From: an uncultured Actinomycetes bacterium
GTDB lineage: Bacteria > Actinomycetota > Actinomycetes > Nanopelagicales > Nanopelagicaceae
Assembly: GCA_903932705.1 (NCBI GenBank)
Contig: CAIZHC010000113.1
Location: forward strand, 1 to 10,397
DNA: 10,397 nt
Reading direction: 5' to 3'
The translations under genes and the position numbers were made by a program. Positions 1-5,460 of this stretch are shown in pieces (positions within the stretch are counted from its first letter, which is position 1; each line of letters opens with the position of its first letter). The notes below the pieces were generated by a model, which made no database searches, was not told where the DNA came from, and saw only the letters and a list, made by a program, of their open reading frames with translations.

Positions 1-656
1 GCGTTTAGTTCGGATTGATCAATGGCGTTGAGAACAACTTCGTTGAGATCAAATACCTTGGCATTCTTAAGAGGATCATCATCTTGCAACCTTGAGAGGT
101 TAATGATCTCTTGTACCAAATCACTTAAGCGCTTCGACTCAGCTTGCATACGTGTTGCAAAGCGCACAATTGCTTCAGGATCATCTGCTGCACCGAGAAC
201 TGCCTCAGAGAGAATTGAGAGGGCGCCGATAGGAGTCTTAAGTTCATGTGAAATGTTGGCAACGAAGTCGCGACGAATAGAGTCGAGTCTGCGCATCTCG
301 CTATCATCAAAGATTAATACGCAGATCAAGCCATCGGCTTCAAGTGGAATTACTCGCACTAACAAATCATGAGTTCCGGTACCGAGTGGTCCGCGAGGAA
401 GTTCCATCGTTGCCTCTTGAATATTGCTACTACGACGCACGGCACGCACCAGATGTTGAAGCGACTCATTATTTATTCTGTTATCGCGGTGGAGATTAAA
501 GTTATTTACATTCTCACTCATATAAATGATGAGGTCATTGCCGCCGATGATGATGGCTTCAGCATCGATATTGGAGAGCAAGGTCGCCATAGCCGGTGAA
601 ACTTCATGCGGATCGAAGTACTCCGCCACCTCTACCTTGCGTTTGATCCAACTCAC
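1..656 (-). CDS. senX3: SenX3/PhoR-type sensor histidine kinase, C-terminus cut by window edge
   Basis: About 218 N-terminal residues of a two-component sensor kinase are present; the ATPase domain lies beyond position 1. The dimerisation and phosphoacceptor helix reads RRDFVANISHELKTPIGAL, with the predicted phosphorylated histidine at residue 137 (codon 246-248). Residues of about 20-120 look like a PAS-type sensor fold (IDAEAIIIGGNDLIIYMSEN, later LEADGLICVLIFDD). The start is GTG at 656: an in-frame TAG lies two codons upstream at 660-662, so no longer N-terminus is possible, and a TACGAT box sits 6 bases before the GTG. No transmembrane segment precedes the PAS region, unlike classical SenX3, so the protein may be cytosolic. 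Divergence from phoU and nearby gpmA and mshA match the actinobacterial phosphate-starvation locus, so a RegX3/PhoP regulator probably follows outside the window. The kinase family is clear; the phosphate role is inferred from context. Confidence 0.92.
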   Translation of the reverse strand, partial: MSWIKRKVEVAEYFDPHEVSPAMATLLSNIDAEAIIIGGNDLIIYMSENVNNFNLHRDNRINNESLQHLVRAVRRSSNIQEATMELPRGPLGTGTHDLLVRVIPLEADGLICVLIFDDSEMRRLDSIRRDFVANISHELKTPIGALSILSEAVLGAADDPEAIVRFATRMQAESKRLSDLVQEIINLSRLQDDDPLKNAKVFDLNEVVLNAIDQSELN

Positions 657-662
657 CCCCTA

Positions 663-668
663 ATCGTA
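663..668 (-). promoter_or_regulatory. -10 box of the leaderless senX3-like promoter
   Basis: TACGAT on the minus strand fits the actinobacterial TAnnnT -10 pattern and lies exactly 6 bases upstream of the GTG at 656, so transcription probably starts at the start codon. The bases between end in a G run but leave no room for a normally spaced Shine-Dalgarno sequence. I found no convincing -35 element. Confidence 0.6.
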
Positions 669-727
669 GGAGCCTTCGGGTCGTCGACCATCCCAAGTGG
701 CCCTTTACTGGGAAAACAGCCCCAAAT

Positions 728-771
728 CTTCAGATTCCGTTTAGGACAAGTTCACATTTAGTCCTGTGTCA
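728..771 (+). promoter_or_regulatory. PHO-box-like 11-bp direct repeats upstream of phoU
   Basis: Four consecutive 11-bp units start at 728, 739, 750 and 761. The first is CTTCAGATTCC and the third is GTTCACATTTA; the second starts GTTTA and the fourth GTCC. Streptomyces PhoP binds tandem 11-bp units with a GTTCA(C)C core, so unit 3 is a good match and unit 1 a fair one, exactly two turns of the repeat apart. If phoU transcription starts at 799, unit 3 lies at about -49 to -39 and unit 4 overlaps the -35 region, a position suited to activation. The same region contains an inverted repeat AGGAC (743-747) / GTCCT (761-765), an alternative operator reading. Units 2 and 4 are degenerate, so this remains a candidate. 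Confidence 0.42.
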
Positions 772-786
772 GAGCAGGGGGCGGGG

Positions 787-792
787 TACCCT
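787..792 (+). promoter_or_regulatory. -10 box of the leaderless phoU promoter
   Basis: TACCCT matches TAnnnT and is followed by exactly 6 bases and then the ATG at 799. It places the transcription start on that ATG and argues against the longer reading from GTG at 766, which has no such box. Confidence 0.55.
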
Positions 793-798
793 TCACCA

Positions 799-1449
799 AT
801 GCGCGATGTATTCCACGAGGAGCTCGAGTCCATTACGGCCGACCACCTCAAAATGACAGCTCTGGTACGCGATGCAATTGAATCCGCCACCAAGGCACTT
901 CTCAATGCAGATCTTCAGTTGGCCGAAAAGGTAATCGCCGATGATCTTGCCGTAGACACCATTCAACACAACTTGGATGAGCGCACCATCAACATTATGG
1001 CTCGCCAACAACCAGTTGCCTCAGACCTTCGTCGCCTCGTCAGCTCACTTCGCATCAGCGCGGATCTTGAGCGCATGGGCGATCTCGCTCACCACATCGC
1101 CAAGTTAGCTCGTATGCGTTTTCCAAATAAGGCTGTCCCAGATGAGGTTGTGGAGACAATCGCTGAGATGGGCTTTGCCGCTTCACGCATCGTCGAGAAG
1201 ATGGCAGTTGTTCTTGAATTTCGCGATACCAACCGCGCGCTAGAGATTGATGCGGATGACGATGAGATGGATAAGTTACAACGCAAGTTGATCTCAACCA
1301 TTCTTGGACCAGAGTGGAAACATTCTGTTGAGTCCGCAGTTGATATGGCCTTTGCAAGCCGCTACTACGAGCGCTTCTCAGATCACGCGGTCTCTATAGC
1401 ACAACGTGTGTACTACACCGAGACCGGAGAATTCGCTCCTAAGAGTTGA
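799..1449 (+). CDS. phoU: Phosphate transport/signalling accessory protein PhoU
   Basis: PhoU is a cytosolic negative modulator that links the Pst phosphate transporter to the SenX3/PhoR-type kinase. The 216-residue product has the two-repeat three-helix-bundle layout and both metal-binding E/DxxxD-type motifs, one in ISADLERMGDLAHHIAKLA and a second in RYYERFSDHAVSIAQRV. Length is normal for the family. I chose ATG 799 (MRDVFHEELESI) because PhoU proteins usually begin at this point and because a TAnnnT box lies 6 bases upstream. An in-frame GTG at 766 would add 11 residues but would lie inside the repeat region at 728-771. The gene diverges from the sensor kinase, which supports control by the same phosphate regulon. 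No pst transporter genes are in the window. Confidence 0.95.
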   Translation: MRDVFHEELESITADHLKMTALVRDAIESATKALLNADLQLAEKVIADDLAVDTIQHNLDERTINIMARQQPVASDLRRLVSSLRISADLERMGDLAHHIAKLARMRFPNKAVPDEVVETIAEMGFAASRIVEKMAVVLEFRDTNRALEIDADDDEMDKLQRKLISTILGPEWKHSVESAVDMAFASRYYERFSDHAVSIAQRVYYTETGEFAPKS

Positions 1450-1461
1450 GTGCTAGGAGTT

Positions 1462-1489
1462 AGCGTTAGTTTGCGCTTCTTTTAACGCT
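1462..1489 (+). terminator. Possible terminator hairpin between convergent phoU and gpmA
   Basis: A perfect 7-bp inverted repeat AGCGTTA (1462-1468) / TAACGCT (1483-1489) with a 14-base loop lies 12 bases after the phoU stop and overlaps the last codons of gpmA. Its right arm is followed by a moderately T-rich stretch on the plus strand, so it could end phoU transcription. The stem is short and the T run imperfect. Confidence 0.3.
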
Positions 1490-2228
1490 TTCCTTGATTT
1501 GCAACTGCAGTAATTGCATCTGCAGCTGCCGCTGGATCTAAGTACTCGCCACCTTTTGTTTTAGGTGTGAAATCATCATTGAGTTCATAGAGCAACGGGA
1601 TTCCAGTTGGAATATTGAGTCCTGCGATATCGGCATCTGAAATTCCATCAAGGTGCTTTACCAAAGCGCGGAGTGAATTTCCGTGGGCAGTCACAAGCAC
1701 TGTCTTATGCGCTGTGAGATCAGGGATGATTGCATCAAACCAGTAAGGCAACATACGAACCACTACATCTTTGAGACACTCTGACCTTGGAAGCGCATTT
1801 CCGAGATCTGCATAACGTGGATCGTGCGCTTGGCTGAACTCATCGTTATCTTCAATTGGTGGAGGTGGCACATCAAAGGAGCGGCGCCAGAGCATAAATT
1901 GCTCCTCGCCATAAGCAGCCAAGGTCTGCGCCTTATCTTTACCTTGCAAAGCTCCATAGTGGCGCTCATTTAAACGCCAAGAGCGATGCACCGGAATCCA
2001 TGAGCGATCACATTCATCTAGGGCAATTTGGGAGGTGTTAATTGCACGGCGGAGAAGTGAGGTGTGCAGGATATTTGGAAGTAAACCGCGCTCTTTAAGG
2101 AGCTCACCGCCGCGCTTAGCTTCTGCCCGACCCTTCTCAGAGAGATTTACATCGACCCATCCAGTGAAGAGATTCTTAGCGTTCCACTCGGATTCACCAT
2201 GACGAAGCAAGATTAATTGTGTGCTCAT
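1482..2228 (-). CDS. gpmA: 2,3-bisphosphoglycerate-dependent phosphoglycerate mutase
   Basis: This cytosolic glycolytic enzyme interconverts 3- and 2-phosphoglycerate through a phosphohistidine. The 248-residue length is standard for the dPGM family. The signature [10 protein letters not shown] carries the phosphorylated His10. The other expected active-site residues are Arg61 (LLRRAI), Glu88 ([11 protein letters not shown]) and His182 ([12 protein letters not shown]). The start codon ATG overlaps the mshA stop as ATGA, so translation is probably coupled to mshA and the two share a transcript. I see no separate promoter. gpm next to mshA and senX3 is a conserved actinobacterial arrangement, also found in Mycobacterium tuberculosis. 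The 3' end converges on phoU with a 32-bp gap. Confidence 0.96.
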   Translation of the reverse strand: MSTQLILLRHGESEWNAKNLFTGWVDVNLSEKGRAEAKRGGELLKERGLLPNILHTSLLRRAINTSQIALDECDRSWIPVHRSWRLNERHYGALQGKDKAQTLAAYGEEQFMLWRRSFDVPPPPIEDNDEFSQAHDPRYADLGNALPRSECLKDVVVRMLPYWFDAIIPDLTAHKTVLVTAHGNSLRALVKHLDGISDADIAGLNIPTGIPLLYELNDDFTPKTKGGEYLDPAAAADAITAVANQGKR

Positions 2229-3493
2229 TGCACCAGTTTAATAGAAGTTTCCTCGCCCCGAGACAGCACCCAGTCATATACATCCAATGTTCGCCTTGCC
2301 GTTGATTCCCACCCGAAGTTAGAGGCGTGATTGATTGCACCTAGCGACAAACCCATACGCCGAGCGGGATCAGCTAAAAGTCGTGAGATGACTGCGGCCC
2401 AGGCTTTGGGATCATGACCATCAACAAGAGAGCCGGAGATTCCATCAGCAACTGCAGTGCGAAGACCGCCAACGGCTGTGGCAACAACAGGAGTTCCACA
2501 TGCCTGCGCTTCTAGCGCTACCAGACCAAAACTCTCTGAATAACTTGGAACGCAGACCAAATCTGATGCGCGATACCAATTCGGCAATTCATCGCGTGGA
2601 ACTGGTGGCACAAAGTGAATGACATCATCGACCCCAAGGAACTTTGCAAGGGTCTTAAGGCGCTCTGGTTCTGCCTCCCCGGCGCCTGAAGCGCCACCCA
2701 TAATTACTAGGGCAAGTTTGGCGCGCAGGTGTGGGGTGTGATCTAACAACTCTGCTGCCGCACGAACTAGAACCTCTGGACCCTTATGCGGTTGTACTCG
2801 ACCAACAAAGGTAAGCATTTGCGCATCGGGTGCAATATTTAATTTGGCACGGGCAGCAGACTTACCTGTTCCAACAGTGAATCTTTGTAAATCAACCCCA
2901 GGTGCAACCACGAAAACATTGTCAGGAGATGCGCCGTAAAGGGAGACGAGGCTTGCTGCTTCGGCATCGGTATTTGCTATCAATGCCGCTGCATTCTTAA
3001 CAATCTGCTCTTCGCCGATTGCGCGAGTTGCGGGTTCTGAACTCTCTCCTTCAGCCAGATTTAAATTCTTAACGCGTGCCATGGTGTGCATGGTGTGAAC
3101 CAATGGAATCGAAGTTCGCTCTGAGAGCATCCATCCGAGTTGTCCACTGATCCAGTAGTGAGAGTGCAAAATCTTGTAGTAATTGGTTGGCAGTGAATTG
3201 AAAACTTCCATAACGCCGTGAGTTAGAGCACCAATTTGCGATGGCAACTCCTCCTTGGTCAGTCCTTTAAATGGACCGGCCTCAATATGACGAACTGTTA
3301 CGCCTGGAGCGATTTCAACGATTTTCGGTAGGTAGGGATCAGTAGCCCTCGTATAAATATCAACATCAACGCCTGAAGCTGCCATTTTGATAGCGCTCTC
3401 CACGACATAAATATTCATGCCGCCGGCATCGCCCATACCCGCCTGATCTAACGGCGAGGTGTGAACCATCAACGTTGCTATACGACCTCGCAT
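2225..3493 (-). CDS. mshA: D-inositol-3-phosphate glycosyltransferase MshA (mycothiol synthesis)
   Basis: MshA transfers GlcNAc from UDP-GlcNAc to 1D-inositol 3-phosphate, the first committed step of mycothiol, the actinobacterial thiol that replaces glutathione. The 422-residue protein is a GT4, GT-B-fold enzyme. The N-terminal domain opens with HTSPLDQ and GDAGGMN (residues 11-27), an acceptor-site hallmark of MshA. The C-terminal domain has [14 protein letters not shown], with Arg232 and Lys237 expected to contact the UDP diphosphate, and the E-x7-E motif ESFGLVALE (Glu320 and Glu328). The ATG start at 3493 is only 9 bases past the asparaginase stop and has its own TAGACT box, so it seems transcribed both independently and by read-through. 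Its stop overlaps the gpmA start by 4 bases. No mshB, mshC or mshD is visible, as expected, since they are usually unlinked. Confidence 0.95.
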   Translation of the reverse strand: MRGRIATLMVHTSPLDQAGMGDAGGMNIYVVESAIKMAASGVDVDIYTRATDPYLPKIVEIAPGVTVRHIEAGPFKGLTKEELPSQIGALTHGVMEVFNSLPTNYYKILHSHYWISGQLGWMLSERTSIPLVHTMHTMARVKNLNLAEGESSEPATRAIGEEQIVKNAAALIANTDAEAASLVSLYGASPDNVFVVAPGVDLQRFTVGTGKSAARAKLNIAPDAQMLTFVGRVQPHKGPEVLVRAAAELLDHTPHLRAKLALVIMGGASGAGEAEPERLKTLAKFLGVDDVIHFVPPVPRDELPNWYRASDLVCVPSYSESFGLVALEAQACGTPVVATAVGGLRTAVADGISGSLVDGHDPKAWAAVISRLLADPARRMGLSLGAINHASNFGWESTARRTLDVYDWVLSRGEETSIKLVQ

Positions 3494-3499
3494 AAGAAA

Positions 3500-3505
3500 A
3501 GTCTA
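3500..3505 (-). promoter_or_regulatory. -10 box of the leaderless mshA promoter, overlapping a stop codon
   Basis: TAGACT fits TAnnnT and is followed by exactly 6 bases and then the mshA ATG. The TAG that opens the box is also the stop codon of the asparaginase gene (3503-3505). There is no Shine-Dalgarno sequence in the short gap. Confidence 0.6.
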
Positions 3506-4447
3506 TAACTGGCTTACTGAGTGCGATACCTGAATTTCGCCAGTTACCTGCGAACCACCTCTAACAAGCACAGGATCTATCTCGGCATCAATATCCCATG
3601 CCTTCAAGACGGCCTTAACAATCGCGGGAAAGGCGCGATCAGAACCATCGCTTACTTTAAAGATACAGGCACGTCCATCAGCGAGTGAGAGAAGTTCGAC
3701 AGCTTCTGCGCCATCTTTTACAAAGAGACCAGGGATTTGATTCATGAGGGTGGTGGTCAATCGACCAATGCCAGCGACCATCTCCGGATGAGCAAGACAT
3801 GCTGCAACTACCTCTTGATAAATTGGATCTTGCGATATTCGCATGGCGTGTGTTCCACGTGCAAAGTTATGGGTTGTAATAAGAAAGAGCGGTGCTCCAC
3901 AACCATCTACCGATGTAGAGATTACTGAATCACCAATAAGTGTTTGTATCTCTTGGCGAATCGCGATTTGAAGTGGGTGCTCTGGATCCAAATAAGTTTT
4001 GGTATCCCAACCATTTACAACACAGGTGGCAAGCATTCCTGCATGCTTTCCGCTACAACCTTGGGCAAGACGTGTTGGAGAATTAGTGCCCCATGCAGCT
4101 TTTTCGGCGCGGCCGAGTGGAACATCAGGGGTATTTAATAAAGCTTCCACGCTCAATCCGGCACCCTGGAGAATTGATTCGACCACTTCGAAATGTGCAG
4201 GAGCACCTGAGTGACTAGCGCAGACAATCGCCAATTGGCGAGGTGAGAGTTTCAAACCATGGCGCACCATTGCAGCCGCTTGGAAAGATTTAATTGAGGA
4301 GCGCGGATACATCGGCGCGTCAATATCCCCTACAGACGCTCGCAGAGAACCATCGCTATTTATAAGAGCAAGATGTCCATTGTGAACAGACTCCACAACT
4401 CCAGCACGGATTACTTCGGCGAGTAGATCGCCGGTGAAATTACTCAT
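3503..4447 (-). CDS. L-asparaginase II family (Rhizobium etli ReAV type)
   Basis: This is predicted to hydrolyse L-asparagine to aspartate and ammonia in the cytosol; there is no signal peptide. The 314-residue sequence belongs to the Asparaginase_II family, unrelated to the E. coli AnsA/AnsB type. It has the serine-lysine motif RSSIK (Ser50, Lys53), then CSGKHAGML (Cys131, Lys134), then DGCGAP (Asp181, Cys183). These correspond in order and spacing to the Ser-Lys pair, zinc-site cysteines and lysine described for the R. etli enzyme ReAV. Translation probably depends on the upstream nitrobindin-like gene: that stop is 3 bases before this ATG and a GGAG sits 6 bases upstream. No separate promoter is evident. 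Family assignment is firm; in vivo substrate is inferred. Confidence 0.88.
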   Translation of the reverse strand: MSNFTGDLLAEVIRAGVVESVHNGHLALINSDGSLRASVGDIDAPMYPRSSIKSFQAAAMVRHGLKLSPRQLAIVCASHSGAPAHFEVVESILQGAGLSVEALLNTPDVPLGRAEKAAWGTNSPTRLAQGCSGKHAGMLATCVVNGWDTKTYLDPEHPLQIAIRQEIQTLIGDSVISTSVDGCGAPLFLITTHNFARGTHAMRISQDPIYQEVVAACLAHPEMVAGIGRLTTTLMNQIPGLFVKDGAEAVELLSLADGRACIFKVSDGSDRAFPAIVKAVLKAWDIDAEIDPVLVRGGSQVTGEIQVSHSVSQL

Positions 4448-4450
4448 GTA

Positions 4451-4951
4451 TTACTCCGCTTGGCGTTCGAGCGAGGACCACATGTAAGCCTGAAGCTCAT
4501 GCCCATCCATCTCAACATCGTGAGCAAAGAAGAGTTGACCATCCACTAATCCGTATAGGCGTGATGCGGACTCCACTGATTTTCCTGATGGAGAGACATA
4601 CCCACGATCGAGCGCAAGTTGAATCTTGGGACCGTCATAGATTCCGACCCAACCTTCGCCGCGACCAGTGTTGTAAGCCAACACAACTTCCAAAACTTTC
4701 TTTGGCTTTGGGTGCCAGAATCCAACTTCGTATTCAAATGCTTCGATGATATTCGCCGCATCATCGATCAACCACGTGCGTGAGTAATAATTCAGAAAGT
4801 TGCGGCCATCATGATTGAAAGTGACTTCTTGTGCAAATTGGAATGGTTGGATGCCAGGGTATTCACCGCGACCTTTACCGCGCCACGTTCCAATCATCCA
4901 AGCGAGTGGATAGAGATCTTCGTGAAGCCCCTCGGGAATTGTGAAAGCCAT
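4451..4951 (-). CDS. Nitrobindin-fold (FABP-like, THAP4 haem-binding domain) protein
   Basis: The 166-residue protein is a small beta-barrel of the nitrobindin/THAP4_heme-bd family (formerly DUF1794), which in characterised members binds ferric haem and reacts with NO or peroxynitrite. The family's GxWxGxGxG signature is at residues 21-29 (GTWRGKGRG) after the typical lead DLYPLAWMI. The strands end with HDVEMDGHELQAYMWSSLERQ. By alignment with the end of human THAP4 (TQHLHVTYKKV), the axial haem-ligand histidine position is Tyr156 here, so haem binding may be altered. Length is typical. It follows the 38-residue microprotein with no gap (stop TAA abuts the ATG) and an AGGG about 8 bases upstream, so it is probably translated by reinitiation on the same transcript, with the asparaginase next. 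Confidence 0.85.
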   Translation of the reverse strand: MAFTIPEGLHEDLYPLAWMIGTWRGKGRGEYPGIQPFQFAQEVTFNHDGRNFLNYYSRTWLIDDAANIIEAFEYEVGFWHPKPKKVLEVVLAYNTGRGEGWVGIYDGPKIQLALDRGYVSPSGKSVESASRLYGLVDGQLFFAHDVEMDGHELQAYMWSSLERQAE

Positions 4952-5068
4952 TTACTCTGCCCTTTCTTCACGCCACAAGCGAACTGCTCCGCGAATTCCA
5001 AAACCAATGAGAAATAAACCAAAGGCGACCGAGCCAGCAATTAACGCTACAGAAGTCCCAGTCACCAC
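4952..5068 (-). CDS. 38-residue single-pass membrane microprotein, function unknown
   Basis: I do not recognise a family. The frame starts GTG GTG at 5068, preceded by GCC and an in-frame TAA, so it cannot begin earlier. It ends at TAA 4952-4954, directly abutting the nitrobindin-like ATG. Residues 6-26 form one hydrophobic helix rich in Gly, Ala, Leu, Ile and Phe (including AGSVAFGLFLIGFGI). The tail RGAVRLWREERAE is charged, which predicts an outside N-terminus and cytoplasmic C-terminus. Support for a real gene: a TACGAT box exactly 6 bases before the GTG, the same layout as at senX3; tight coupling to the next gene; and no other explanation for the 117-bp space. It may anchor a partner to the membrane or act mainly as a leader for the operon. 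Confidence 0.68.
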   Translation of the reverse strand: MVTGTSVALIAGSVAFGLFLIGFGIRGAVRLWREERAE

Positions 5069-5074
5069 GGCTTA

Positions 5075-5080
5075 ATCGTA
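5075..5080 (-). promoter_or_regulatory. -10 box of the microprotein-nitrobindin-asparaginase operon
   Basis: TACGAT on the minus strand lies 6 bases before the GTG at 5068. The eight bases TACGATTA are identical to those at the senX3-like start. It is only 5 bases away from the -10 box of the divergent DsrE-like gene. Confidence 0.55.
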
Positions 5081-5085
5081 ACGGC

Positions 5086-5091
5086 TACCAT
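5086..5091 (+). promoter_or_regulatory. -10 box of the leaderless DsrE-like gene promoter
   Basis: TACCAT is followed by exactly 6 bases and then ATG at 5098, with no Shine-Dalgarno sequence. Any -35 contact would fall at about 5063-5069, on the start codons of the divergent microprotein. Confidence 0.55.
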
Positions 5092-5097
5092 TGATTT

Positions 5098-5457
5098 ATG
5101 AAGAAGTTGGTCGTGAAGGTGATGACCGGCGCCAATGACGCTGAACGCACCTCACAAGCATTTACTGTCGCAGCCACTGCTCTGGTAAGCGGTTTCGAGG
5201 TTTCCCTCTGGCTTACTTCCGAGGCATCCGAATTCGCACGTCCAGGAGCCGCTGAGAGCTTTCAACTTCCACACGCAGCGCCACTCAATGAATTGCGAGA
5301 TGCAATTCTGACGCGCGGAAGCATCACCCTCTGCACGCAATGCGCAGCACGTCGTGGCATTACAGAAGCAGATCTCATCCCTGGCATTGTTATCAAAGGC
5401 TCAACCTCTTTTGTCGAAGAGATTATGGCCGACGGAGTTCAGGTAGTTGTCTACTAG
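5098..5457 (+). CDS. DsrE/DsrF-like small sulfur-relay family protein
   Basis: The 119-residue cytosolic protein has the DsrE/TusD-like fold: a first strand KKLVVKVMTGANDAER, an alpha-beta core with ALVSGFEVSLWLTSEA, and the conserved cysteine region LCTQCAARRGI with Cys79 and Cys82. Family members form oligomers that relay persulfide sulfur or act as accessory proteins, but actinobacterial members with this CxxC are largely uncharacterised, so the substrate is unknown. It ends 3 bases from the stop of the convergent peptidase gene, leaving no room for a terminator between them. Its start diverges from the microprotein-nitrobindin operon over 29 bp. Proximity to the nitrobindin-like, YgfZ and Nur-like genes suggests a thiol, Fe-S or metal stress role; this is inferred from context only. 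Confidence 0.8.
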   Translation: MKKLVVKVMTGANDAERTSQAFTVAATALVSGFEVSLWLTSEASEFARPGAAESFQLPHAAPLNELRDAILTRGSITLCTQCAARRGITEADLIPGIVIKGSTSFVEEIMADGVQVVVY

Positions 5458-5460
5458 TTT

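Noticed and set aside
22..599. Plus-strand open frames of 116 and 76 residues at the left end
   Set aside because: They are antisense to the clear histidine kinase sequence with its HELKTP motif and show no recognisable protein features.
743..765. AGGAC / GTCCT inverted repeat with 13-base spacing upstream of phoU
   Set aside because: Five-base arms at this spacing occur by chance; it is mentioned as an alternative reading of the PHO-box-like region but not called separately.
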